Shown one piece after another: positions 1 to 11,220 of a DNA stretch of 64,000 nucleotides. The notes beneath the pieces are model-generated. The model was given only the letters and a program-made list of their open reading frames with translations. It was not told where the DNA came from and did no database searches. The DNA is taken from positions 496,001-560,000 of the forward strand of contig JAJTUQ010000005.1 in NCBI GenBank assembly GCA_021399445.1, in the 5' to 3' direction. Within the stretch, counting starts at the first letter, position 1. Every line of letters begins with the position of its first letter. The stretch comes from Xylogone sp. PMI_703. Lineage: Eukaryota; Ascomycota; Leotiomycetes. The position numbers were made by a program, and so were the translations under genes.

Positions 1-315
1 ACCCGACTACGAAGAGGAGACAAGAAGCACTCAACACGCGGACGTCTACAGCAATTCACAGGCATTGATTCTTACCATTGTATATTACCACACTGGGAAT
101 ACTAAGCAACGACCTGGATTTGCGAAGGCACTGACAACTCCGTTGGAGTCAGAAAAGTCAGCCGCAATATGGACTTGGTCAGCAGTATTCTGGGCATCTT
201 TCGCGCTCCAAAAGGCCAGCGCAACTTTGTAGCCCTTCACAGCAAACGCGCGACCTATGCTCTGGCCAATATTAGGCCCTGCGCCGTCAATGAGGATGAT
301 GGGAGCTGCGGACAT
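1..315 (-). pseudogene. Short-chain dehydrogenase, N-terminal part, frameshifted and cut by window edge
   Basis: The reading frame begins with an ATG at 315 (minus strand). It encodes an SDR N-terminus with the cofactor-binding stretch LIDGAGPNIGQSIGRAF and a beta-strand-type KGYKVALA. After residues SAFAN (near position 120) the family-like continuation, SRSLLSIPSVVIYN, lies in a different frame, so a 1-nt indel seems to break the gene. A plausible splice donor follows at 75. The rest of the gene is outside the window. The family is NAD(P)-dependent oxidoreductases of Rossmann fold; the substrate cannot be told. Alternatively the shift could be a sequencing error and the gene could be live. 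Confidence 0.55.
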
Positions 316-2885
316 GATGCCTAGCTATGGTGGATGGATCCATGATGGAACAGCTGCAGAGAGGGCGAGCCTGTGCTGCTTGGCTATATATTTCGGCCAG
401 CGCGTGAATGCATGTTTGTTGCGATCACGACCACCTAAAATCACAGAACCAATGCCTCCGCAGCGAAAGACCATCGAGATGGAAAATGCAGACCGGACAA
501 GAGGAGATGAAACTGCATTACGGAGTACTCAGCTAGGAATTTGTAATTCCCATCCGGATCGGAGGCAAGTGGTACTTGACGCCATTCACATGAACGTAGC
601 GTTATTAATCGACCACGAGATCCGGAGGGGAAGACCTGTCCGCTCCGGACGTACAGGGGACTTACAGACGGAACATGCCTGCTAGGACCTTATGAGCCCC
701 TTGCCGCTCCCCTGCCATACCCCTGAAGAGACCCTTGTCAGATTTCACGGAGGCGTTGCGTAGATGCAGCCACCCCTGCCCAGTGCTGCTTTACGGATCG
801 TGTAGGTAAGGTATCGGAAGCTCTAGTCATTTGCCTGTTCGTTATCCTCCCTCTTTCCAAGACATTCAGCTTCATATCAAGATTTCATGGTTTTCACCTT
901 CCATTTCAGTAGTAGTTTTGGATATGATTCTGAGTCGCACCAGATATTGGAATTTATGCATCTGCATAATTTTATTCATTATAGGGACTTGCGTGACTTG
1001 CAAACATAAAAAGTTTGAGCCTTAAAAATATGGCAACAATAGCATATCTTGTGTTCGGAGTAAGAGCTCCTTGAGGTCTTTCAGATATCGACGATAGTCG
1101 GGCGAGGTTACGGCATTTAGTAAATGCTCATACCTCCGTAGCGTGGTCTAGAGTGCTATGGAATCAAAATCGCCATAAACGTTAAAATGGCGCTCTAACG
1201 TGCAGTAATGACAGCGGTGTGCCAATCGCCAGATATGCACCACGGCAAGTGATTATGCAGTACGGAGCAAAGGATGCTGAATTATAGGAGATGGTGGGTA
1301 TATTGAAGTCCAACATCTATATACCGCATGCTTGAAAATCTCCGTGTCGAGTTACCCATGTTGCATGTCGCCGTTACGAGCATACCACCTGCGGTGGAGC
1401 CAGTATGCCGGACTTCATGCCCAATTGATCGATGGATATGGTAGGTATGTGCGTGATCCAATGCTCTATTCATGTATCGATAGTGGGGGAGTGATGGAGT
1501 GAAGAGTACGGGTATCTTCTATGATTGCCATAGCTTGTCGATACCACTTGAACTATCCATATCTGTGTAATACCTGTGTAATTACCATCATTATCTTCCT
1601 CATCAACCCCTTCCGCCACTTACCTCGCTCAAACACAACAAAAATAGAGTGCTTACAAAGATCCGGGTAGATCTGAAGCCACATCGTGAGGCATCAAGAT
1701 GATGTACGGAAGGAGGTGACAGATATAACGGCCACCGCATTGACTACCGCGCAGTGTTGAAAGCCACAAAACGACACAACGAGCTTGTATCATTGCAACC
1801 GCAAGCCTCCCGCCGGTACAGGGACTGCCTGCCTCATCTTGCTTGACCCAATAAGGTCACGCTGAAAGCGAGTGCCTTGGAATGCATATAGAAGCTTCGA
1901 AACCGTGAAATAGAGATATGGAGAACGCAACTAGAAGGCTGTAAGAACTCAGAAAACGCCACCGCATCATTTTCTCGTAACACTGCCCACAATGGTGAAT
2001 CCAAAACAACATAAACTTGAGCTGAAGTGCAAAGTTGCCCCATCTGGTGGAGACTCACGTGTCATATTGAGCCCCCCTCCCCCTCCGCCGTAAACCCGCC
2101 CACACGGCGAGAAACCCCCTATCCAGCTCAGGAACGATCACCACTGCGCAATGCTACCCATCCTCCACCAACACGGAGCAAATACTTGCCTCTGTTTTTA
2201 ATGCCAAATTAAATGTCGTGTACCCGTCCTATTGTAACTGTTGGATACGGACTGGTAGTGCTCGGACACACAGGTGCGGTTACGTGGTCACACTACCGCC
2301 TTTTCCTTTTGCTACAACCACGGAGCGAGGAGGGTGTGCAACTTGGCAGTAGCGGGTAATTGCGCCATTTAATTGTGGATGTGTATGGAAATAAGGGGGG
2401 TTTGTTTTTTCAGCTTTATAAATTCAAGCTGTGTCGTAGAAGGATAAATATTAGACTTACTTTCATGTCTGGAGAAATCTTATATTCATTGTTCCTCTCA
2501 TAAAAAGCTTATGATGCATGTGGCGTCAGCGCAGCACTCTTCTGGTCGTCTCATGCAACCGCTGAGTTAAGGCTTACATCTTAGTCACGTATTTCTCGCC
2601 AGAACCAACACTCCACAACTGCGTGGCTATTTTAGGGTAAACCTTAAAGCAAAGTCGTCAATTATTCAGAGATGAGAGCGCCTAATGCGACATTCTGATG
2701 GTTCTATCAACATACGCCGCAACGCCGCATGATAACATTGCAGCCACAAAACATACGCGTATAGCATGGTAACATTGCAGCCACACCACAAACAAACAGA
2801 AGAAATAAAAAGGAAACAAGGAAGCATAAAAGAGGGTGAGTCTATCTGAACATAATTTATTCTAGATTACAAGTTTCTATTTATT
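316..2885. other. Intergenic, no gene recognised
   Basis: Only short, unconserved open frames occur here on either strand. The one structure seen is a 22-bp direct repeat with one mismatch, GCATG(A/G)TAACATTGCAGCC and three following bases, at 2727-2748 and 2764-2785. The left end should hold the promoter of the broken SDR. The right end is the 3' flank of the regulator ending at 2886. Confidence 0.5.
2727..2785. repeat. 22-bp direct repeat, two copies
   Basis: Two copies of a 22-bp unit (2727-2748 and 2764-2785) differ at one base and are offset by 37 bp. No function can be assigned. Confidence 0.6.
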
Positions 2886-5556
2886 CTATCTCCCTTTTAT
2901 TTGTTGCGCCATCCGAGTAAGCTCTAACACATCCGCAAGAGGAACATCATTATCGAGATTTAACCGCCCAAAGATCCCGCATCCCATGCTTAAATACGAT
3001 ATGCTTTTTTCCGCCCCATTGCTGCTCGCCACGTCTAAATAATTCATGCAAATCGACGCCGATATTAAATCCAAAAATTTACTACAATTTCTATTAGTCT
3101 CAAAGTCGCCAGGTTTAGGATATTATATGAGAAAGGAGGGGCTTACCTGTCTAAGATATCTAAGGATGAAACTTGGTTTGCCGTCGCAAGGACTACCTGC
3201 GCCGAGGTCACGCATAACTCCATACTCCGTCTTCGACACTCCTCCGATACACGACTACTCGATTGAGCACCCGTCCATGGGAAATATATCATGAAGATAG
3301 CCTCATGGTACTGTCTGAACATAGTCAGCGTGATATGGCGAGTCTGATGATCGTCTAATATCCGCGACATGTCGGGCTGGTGAATATCCCTTAAGGGAGC
3401 AGGGAGGCGACTTCGCCACTCCTCAAGGAGCTTGTAGGCCATGTTGAGCTTCTGTTCTCGCTCAGCGCAAGATTGTCGAAGTGCACTTTGGCTATACAAC
3501 ATCTTGGCTGCAGAGCTAACGATTGTGGCGTAGAGGCACTGGAGTGGAAACCAGTCCGTTTCGTCACAAGCCTGCGGAGGGGAGTGATCAATCCAATCTC
3601 GATCAATAGACTGTTGATTTCATCATCAGTAAGTCAACTTTTATAAAGAGAGAGCATCACTCATACCGGTGAGATACCACGTCGGATTGAGTGTGGAACT
3701 TCAACGGAATAGAAATACCACAGACATCTCCTCGCGAGATCTTGATCCTCAATGCTAGCATGGTTGCTGTGAACCATCAGGTCGCTGTTTTCAAGTTTCA
3801 ACGATCGGATGCAATTTAATGCTCCTGTTAATAGTTCACAGTACACAGAGTCATCTAATTGCTCGCATATTGTTGTCTGGGTACACCAGTTAGTCAAAGT
3901 CCTACTGAGATTGGGGAGATAATTGCGAAATTACCATTGCCAAGATTGTCTACACAAGTGAGTTAGCATAAGTAAAGAAGAGTCAAAAGGCGGGAAACAT
4001 GCTACACACCTGTAGTTTTAAGAGTGTGTCGGGGGAGTTTAAGACACTTGCGTATGAATTTAAAGTCATCAGGCAGTAATAATTGGCTTTCCGTTTCTCA
4101 TCAGTCGACACAAAGCGCTGAGTGCTCTTAAGGAATGCTTGGTATCCAAACGCCATGACTGAGTCGATCAGCGATATTAGCACCGAGTTCCCGGGTGACC
4201 GGCCTCGTGCTTCTTTCATATACTTATCGAAGCATGATTTGGTGAGGAAATTCGAGATGCTATAGACAAATTGATTAGTTCGGAACTACTGGGAATGGTA
4301 CAAGAGAAGTGGTATTTACCCTAAAGGTTGGTCGAAACATGCTATTTCTTATGTCAGTAGAGGAATTGCTAATTGATTGATAAGACATACCAGCTCTGCA
4401 GTTTTCTATGAGTGCCGGATCATTCCAGTACCACGACGCATAGCCGCCACGGCAGTCACTATCGTTGAGATTTACCGGCGGTAAGTGAGTCTGTACGTGG
4501 GATATGCGTTCGAATATGCGGCAGATCTCTTCTTGCTTAGAATTGCGTGTATTTTCGTGCCAGCGATCCTGTGATGAGAATATAGCTTTAAGGGAGAAGT
4601 TTACGCTAGGTATAGAATCTAAATTCAAACCAATTAGATTTACTCGTCCCTATTATTTTTCACTGATTGTTCTCTTTTCTCACCTAAGAAACTTCTCATA
4701 TGGGCCTATTTAGCTCACATTAGTAAATCTGTGGAATCAACTCAATTCTAGTGGACAATCTCACCTTATCATTTAGATTTAACATTTTAGTCATATCTGC
4801 TGCTGAGGGTGAGGGTGATTCGTAAGGTCGGTTTAATTTGCTGAAACACAAATTCTTGTCGTCCAAGTTGAGAATTGCGGGTGTGAGACCATCGACTGGG
4901 TTAGTGGTATATGACGACATGTCAAAGTCGAATTGACCCTCAGAGTCCGATGTCAAAAGTGGCCACGAAAATGCGGTAAAATCAACGACGTTGCGAAGGT
5001 CTGTGGATTGTAACAAGTTGGAAATTCCGTCTGCATCCATCTCCACGCACCAGTTGGAGTCGTCACTGCTAGCATTGCTGGTGGGCGGCAAGGTCAAAAT
5101 TGGAGACATCTGGCCACTACTTGGGGCATCGTCGAAGAAGCCTGTGATGTTATTTTCTGATGCATCAGGGCTCTTCTCTGGCGTTACTAAGGCGGATTCC
5201 ACGGATTTTTTGGAAGATTGACGCCTCTTTGGAACAATATACCGGCATTCTTGATTGTGTCTCTGTGGAGGTCTGTCAGCCAAAAAGCAAGTTTTGCTTG
5301 CAGAAGTCAAGATACTCACACGACAGTAGATGCATGGTGTTGCACCGTCGCCTTTGGTTTCCATCGATTGTCAGACATGGTGACCCAATTGAAGCAGATT
5401 TGATCGTAGTTTGTACTCACAGCGAATTTTCTTCAGTCTGCACATTTCACAGGCTCCTCTCCGGCGTGGCATCCAGCGTCTATTGGTGATTAAAGACAGC
5501 GAAGGAGAATTCGTACGCGCATCAGGCGCGCTTTCTACAGGAGTGGAGACAATCAT
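2886..5556 (-). CDS. Zn2Cys6 transcription factor with fungal-specific regulator domain
   Basis: This is a nuclear DNA-binding regulator of the GAL4-type class. The first three exons (5421-5556, 5320-5351 and from 5262 down to about 4765) splice to a perfect binuclear cluster. CEMCRLKKIRC is followed by five residues, then CIYC, six residues and the last Cys, giving C-x2-C-x6-C-x5-C-x2-C-x6-C. The first two introns (5352-5420 and 5263-5319) fall inside the zinc cluster. A Ser/Pro-rich linker follows. Further exons carry middle-homology-region sequence, such as DLARRCLWYFYSVEVPHSIR near 3680 and LLEEWRSRLPAPLRDI near 3410. The frame closes with QQIKGR and a stop at 2886. About nine exons are needed, and the junctions between 4765 and 3100 are approximate. 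It lies 4.6 kb from the NmrA gene and is one of three full-length candidates for pathway regulator. The start is the ATG at 5556, just ahead of the basic RRRGACEMC stretch. Confidence 0.85.
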
Positions 5557-6943
5557 GGTTATAGGAGTTTATTTCTGGTACGATTCTGTTGGGGGTTGGT
5601 TGGTTGGCAACCAAGATTCCTTGCAGCACAAACCAACAAAACAAAAACTTCCTGTGTGTTGGTATCTTCAATTTTTCCTTCCCTTTTCTAACACAACTTT
5701 CTAACCGAAGGAATGAAGTAGGTCTTTTTGGTTTGGGGGGAGGTGTTAAAAAAATGTTGGAATTCTAAATAGCTCCAACACCTGTTGCCAGTTGCCCAGA
5801 TTGTCGGGTTAGATTTAGTATTAGTACCACCGGGAAGCCCCACCCAGCATACATCATCTAGCGAGGGGTGCTGTTGCTGCTCTAAGGATACGAGCTAGGC
5901 AATCGCCAAGTGGCTCTGGAAGAGGCTGACAGCAGTCCGTGGAAACTCTTCCCAAAGGGCGCGAGTGCGTTTTGAGTTGCGATCTCCGGATGGTGGCGGG
6001 CCGACCATCAAAGTAGGTTGCATGGCTAAATGGGTAGGGGAAATGATTAACTCAGAGGCTTTCCAAGGTTGTCAACCATGGCGAGCAACTACCTAGGATA
6101 TTACATCAAAAGACAGAACAAACTAGAAAAATCCACGGGGTCCATATTGCGCCGAAACAGTTGTAGGGTCGTCTGGGCTCCGCTGTCAGCTTACTGTATG
6201 AATGCTGCAGGCTCGCTGCACCTTGGTAGGTATCAGATCCTACGTCGTTATCGCCTGTGCATGCGAGCGCTTGGGGGTGTGCGCTGTAAGAGCCCGGAGG
6301 AGATTGCGCCATTCGCGTCCTCGAGCTGGCAGCATGCTGCTGTTGAGACGATTAACTTGGCTGCACCAGCATGCGCGCGGCCTGACTACATTTCCATCTG
6401 CTGGCGGTTCAACCATGATTAGCTTGTGTGGCCTTCCAGGAGCCCAAGAGCCCATATATCCACAATGATGCAGGCGGACATCACTAGGGCGGGGCCCAGG
6501 GGTGCAGCCACACCAAGACCCAAAGCGGCAAAGCCACTTTCCAGCCGCACTTAGTGAGCCGAACCCAGTCAGCGCCGCCCGTTAAATTGCGGGAGTCTAG
6601 TGTAGTCTAGTGTACGCCGTTCGCTAAGACCCGGCGCTATTGTTGCCGTGCGGACCACTGAGCCACTGAGCCCTTCGTAAGTACTAGCGACGCCTTAGGA
6701 CAATGAGCCTGTTCGCTATCCCCATTAGTGCCACGCGTGGCGACGGGCCAGTGCTCCTGGCCCGCTCTTACAGTCGGTCTTAGGTGATCTTAAATGCGGT
6801 GGTACGCGGTGGTAGCTGGAGCCAAATACGGTGCGTAGCGGCGCTGTTTGGTCCTGAAGCTGAACCGGCCTGCCCTATTCAGCCAGTGCACTTCCTGGTG
6901 GGGTGGGGTGCTGGATTCCAAAGTGCTGCCTCCGCATACATGG

Positions 6944-7050
6944 ACTGGCATTCTAGATCTTGCAGAGAAACTGGCATCACAGATCTTGCATATCTACAGA
7001 TGACTGGCATCGTAGATCTGATGTATCACTACATGACTGGCATCCTAGAG
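6944..7050. repeat. Four-copy degenerate tandem repeat (ACTGGCAT...AGATCT)
   Basis: ACTGGCAT starts at 6944, 6970, 7003 and 7036. The first three copies are followed closely by AGATCT and the fourth by a changed AGAG. Spacing is 26, 33 and 33 bp, so this is an eroded minisatellite of about 33 bp. Confidence 0.6.
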
Positions 7051-7718
7051 TAGCGTGGTACCCCAACCCTAAATGCGTACCCCCTTGAGATAAGCATCTT
7101 TTTGCGGACTCGCCCCCGCCGCAAGACATGCTGGAGGACACGCATTCAGCAGCACGAATACGCAGGACAGCGGAAATGCGCCGAATGCGCCGAGTCTGCC
7201 GGTACAGCAATTAACCGTCCATATCTCTTCCACAGTGCCATGGACGGCCTGCCATCCATTAAGTAATAGCCTCGCGTCGAGCGCCCGTTACGGTATTTGC
7301 GAATTTGCGAATCGCATCTACGTCTCACGCGGGTTATCGTTTAGCTATCTATCCCTAATTCACACGGACCTGCAGCGCCTGCCACTAGATGCAAACCTAA
7401 ATGCTAGGCTGCACCCACAATATATGAATGCAGTATCTATCTATCTGCGGTATACCTTGCGGTGTTTAACCTCCCCCAAGTGTAACGCAGCAAAGACCGA
7501 CTCGACCCACCGAGTGGAGCATAACTTCCTGGAACTTGCATATTGCTTGAAACAGAGTGGAGAACGTGATTAGTTTGCTATAGCACGGCTAGTCAGCACA
7601 GGAAAGAAAACACTGCACAAGATATCGAGATTTTGCGGCCGACGACTTTACTGTGTATTTTAAATCACCACTAGCTCTTATCGTTACGACTTGCCAGAAA
7701 GTAATCATTTGTGTACGG

Positions 7719-7737
7719 CACACACACACACACACAC
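7719..7737. repeat. CA dinucleotide microsatellite
   Basis: Nine or so uninterrupted CA units. About 70 bp downstream lies an imperfect GT-rich tract (TGTGTGTGCGTGT near 7810) that could pair with it. Confidence 0.8.
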
Positions 7738-8380
7738 CAAAGATTGCCCGACACAAATCGAATAACTTCCAGAATAAGCCAACGATCGGGATCTGTCGTC
7801 TTAGTATTTTGTGTGTGCGTGTTTAAAAAGCTTTTTAAAATAACTTTCTTTCGGTTTCTGCTAATCATCGTTGTTATCTACTGTAATTGGCGATTATTAG
7901 GTTTAGCGCGCTTACTCTACTATTACGGGTTGTTAAACACCGGCTCATCGTGATTTGCCCATCCTTTCCTTGGCCGTCCAACACAGCGCAACGGAACATG
8001 AACAGTGCTGACGATGAACTTCCCGTTCGAGCATAGTCAAGAATTGCCTCATAATTGCAGAAAAAGGCCTCATACTTGCGCCGATAGCGTACGGTCAAGT
8101 GACTGTTGATAGTCGGCCTCAGAGTTAGGGCCGAACAATTGATACGGTCGACTCGCGATGGGGATCCTGGGCTGGTGTTGTGTCAACCACGCTGTGCAAC
8201 CATAGGCTACGGTTTGGCGATCAAGCCTATGGGGACCAGCAATCGGGGAGCTGCGACTACTGCAAACCATGGATCTATCGCAAAAGCTGAGGGGAAAAAG
8301 CTTGGCCACCGGACCGGACTCTACGTATTTTGGGGCGTATCCAGCGCTCTGTCAAGCACGTTACATGGCGCGACGAGATG

Positions 8381-8416
8381 GAGGGTGTCGAGGGTGTCGA
8401 GGGTGTCGAGGGTGTG
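8381..8416. repeat. 9-bp tandem repeat GAGGGTGTC x4
   Basis: Four head-to-tail units occupy 8381-8389, 8390-8398, 8399-8407 and 8408-8416. The last ends in G instead of C. No conserved coding frame runs through it. Confidence 0.85.
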
Positions 8417-8473
8417 GTGAAGGGGTGGTGTTTGCTGTTGTTGTTAGCTGTGTGGCTGCTTGTTGCTGGGATG

Positions 8474-8511
8474 CCCGAAGCAGTAGGCAATACCCGAAGC
8501 AGTAGGCCATA
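8474..8511. repeat. 19-bp tandem duplication
   Basis: CCCGAAGCAGTAGGCAATA at 8474-8492 is repeated directly at 8493-8511 with one base changed (CCATA ending). Confidence 0.85.
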
Positions 8512-10161
8512 CGTACGGAGCGCCCCAGTGCCGAACAATCACGATTTACGAGCCGAGTCGGGCAGGATCTGCACCTTCTAGACCGGCATCGCTCGATCAG
8601 GACAAGAGCCCGAGGAGGGTCTGGAGGCAGAGCGACTGTTAGAAGGCAAATGCAACGACAACAATTAAGAGGAAGTGCTAAATTGCTACTGCTACTTCGT
8701 ACTAACGCATGAGGACTTCTGGGCGCATTGGGGCAGAGAAGATGATTGCCAAGGTAGAGAGCAAGTATGAGAGTAGTGTGATAGCCAAGCTGGAGGGAAT
8801 GGAACCTACTGGAACCTCTGGGCGCCTACGTGATGCTCTTCAATAGCTGTCCACTTACGTACAGCAGCCACTCCCGTCTGTTGAATGTTCCGGCGGAAGA
8901 GTCAGCGCGGGTCGTTATTTATGGTACCAAGCACTGTACACACGGTCGAGACACTAGCTCCATCGGCACTTGTCCCGAAGCCGTGGTTTTTGCTTTTGGT
9001 TTGTCTCTCAGCGTCACATTCTGCGCTGGCCAGGCAACTCCCGTTTGCTCACTGGATCTTCTCAGCAACTTACTGCTAAATACCGTGCTGATACTATGGT
9101 AGACATGGACAAGTCGTGGTGTAATCCGAATACTTACGTGAAGCTCATGATGAGATTTAGCCGAGAGCAATTGGGGTTGTAAGCTTCCTGGTATAAGCCC
9201 TCGAGGCCCTCAATTAACGCGCTTCAGTCCGCGGCGATAGGGGGTGTTGAATTTATTTCCGTATACGCCTGGCTTCCCGCTACTACTAACTCGATACGGC
9301 ACAATTTGTGCGATTTATGCGCCGTGATACGTACGGTAGAGCAGATGCGACGGTTAAAGTCGGACACCCATTTCACTATCTCCTTTAGATCAACGAAGCG
9401 TATGTACGGCGTAGACAGTGTGGGGGTTGTGATATAGAACACTTGAGGATCTCTGCACGGAGCTCGGTGGCTCCGAAAAAGCTCTCTGGTATTACAGGGT
9501 TCTTATTCAGGATTATTAACCAGTCTCAGATCCCCAAATGCAGCAATGTCGAGCGAAGGTGATGCCAAGATTCCGCCGCCGACATCTTCCATGGTAGGAA
9601 GCTCTAAGCTTAAATCTGTCCCCACGTCGGTTCCGAGCCTGCCACCACCACCACGAATGACCACTCAACTCCGTCGCCACGTTTCAGCTTCAAGACGCCC
9701 AGCGTGCAAAAAACAGCAATCTCCGATGCAAGGTGCCGGTGTTCATCACTGTTGAAGAACGCGGCCGTCACTGCCGTTTAGCCTGAGAGGACTGCGGGAT
9801 TTAGAGTTTGCCGGCCAGGTACACAACGCTGTAGCTGTAAGCTGTAAGCTCACCACTGACGACAGCTCCTCGGCCTTTCGAGGTCGCTAAAATGACCGAT
9901 GGACAAAAATCCACACATGAGAACCACAATCACCACCAACGGGATGAGAACTCAACAATGACAGTCCTAGATCATGACATTTTTGGGAATATCGTCCATT
10001 GGCAGCGCTCTTCCTGACTGGATGCATAGCTCTTCAATGGCTTCCCACACCCAAGACAGGAGCTCAGTCAGCACGGAGGCTACATAACATCCGGCATACA
10101 GGGACAAAAAAGACATTGAACTGTGCTACTTTCAAGCTTCAATTACCATCAGATCTCTACA

Positions 10162-11220
10162 ATGAAGATTAAACAGCTTCTTCCAAGGAATCTATTGACC
10201 AAAAGACGCTCTGCTTCTTCCAATGCCTCCACCGTGACTGTAATCAGAAACGTTGCTCTTATCGGGGTAGGTCAATGCTTCAAATTCTAAAAAAAGGACT
10301 GAGAGGCAGAACAGCTGTGAATGCTAACAAGTTTGACGCAGGCTTCTGGATCTCTGGGAGAGAAGGCCCTCAATGCCCTCGTTAGCTCTGGAAATTTCAA
10401 TGTCACTGTTCTCAAGCGCGAATCTTCCTCGGCAACCTTCCCTGACTCGGTCAAAGTGACAAATGTCGACCTCTCATCGGCGGAGTCCGTTACGGCGGCA
10501 CTTCAGGGCCAGGATGCTGTAGTTTCGACAGTTGGCACTCCAGGGATCCAGTCTCAGGCAATTCTCATTGATGCTGCCGTAGCCGCGGGGGTGAAACGGT
10601 TTCTTCCTTCCGATTATGGCTGTGATCTGGACAATCCCAGGACCAGCGCGCTGCCAGTGTACAAGCAGAAGATTCTGATCCACCAGAAACTCAGAGAAGC
10701 TGCTGCGGCCAAAGCTGACTTTACATACACGTTGGTATGTAACAACGCATTCCTGGACTGGGGTCTGCAGAAGAGCATATTGCTCAACTGGAGAGAGAGC
10801 AAGCCCAAGCTCTTTGATGGCGGTAACACCGTGTTCAGTACTACCACGTTGGACACCGTGGGGCAGGCCATTGTTGGCGTCCTGAGCCACCCAGAGGAGA
10901 CCAGAAACCGATTTGTATACGTCAAGGATATTGACCTAACGCAGAATAAGCTCCTGGAGATTGTCAAGAAGATCGACCCTGAGAAGAAGTGGGAAGAGCC
11001 CATCATCATCAGCACGGCTGACATGGAGAAGCAATCCAACGAGAGTTTGGCAAAGGGGCAGATTACTCCCCTGGTCATGATGGCTTACATTCTCCGGGTC
11101 CTCTTTGGGCCCCCAGAGTATGGTGGACACTTTACGAAAGTTGACAACGAACTTTTGGGCATAGAGGGCAAGACAGAGGCAGATGTGGAGGCTTTGCTGA
11201 GAAGCTTGATTTCCAATTAG
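10162..11220 (+). CDS. NmrA-like / isoflavone-reductase-like oxidoreductase
   Basis: Two exons, 10162-10266 and 10342-11220, splice in phase 0 (donor GTAGGT, acceptor GACGCAG) to about 327 aa. The junction rebuilds the glycine-rich dinucleotide motif VALIGASGSLGEKAL (around residues 32-46). That supports the ATG at 10162 and rules out the in-intron ATG at 10321. Other family marks are VSTVGTPGIQSQAILIDAAV, VKRFLPSDYGCD and the C-terminal VDNELLGIEGKTEADVEALL. The family is a Rossmann-fold, NADPH-binding, atypical SDR group that reduces aromatic or phenolic substrates or acts as a redox sensor. The substrate here is unknown. It lies on the same strand as, and 2.8 kb before, the FAD monooxygenase. 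A role as a tailoring reductase of the polyketide is inference from location. Confidence 0.88.

Larger units (their letters stand above)
5557..10161. other. Gene-free block with local tandem repeats
   Basis: The first few hundred bases are the promoter of the minus-strand regulator. From about 6.1 to 9.8 kb the base composition is more even than in the AT-rich spacers elsewhere. Many short frames are open, but none resembles a protein family I recognise. Local repeats are listed separately: four copies of ACTGGCAT at 6944-7043, a CA run at 7719-7737, a 9-bp tandem at 8381-8416 and a 19-bp duplication at 8474-8511. It may be an old, degraded mobile element, but no terminal repeats or transposase motifs could be identified. 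Confidence 0.45.

Noticed and set aside
10321..10341. ATG at 10321 as start of the NmrA-like protein
   Set aside because: It lies in the intron before the acceptor at 10341; splicing from 10162 rebuilds the conserved VALIGASGSLG motif.
10474..11130. Minus-strand open frames of up to 154 codons over the NmrA gene
   Set aside because: The plus strand encodes a complete NmrA-family protein with motifs; the minus frames are by-products of its base use.
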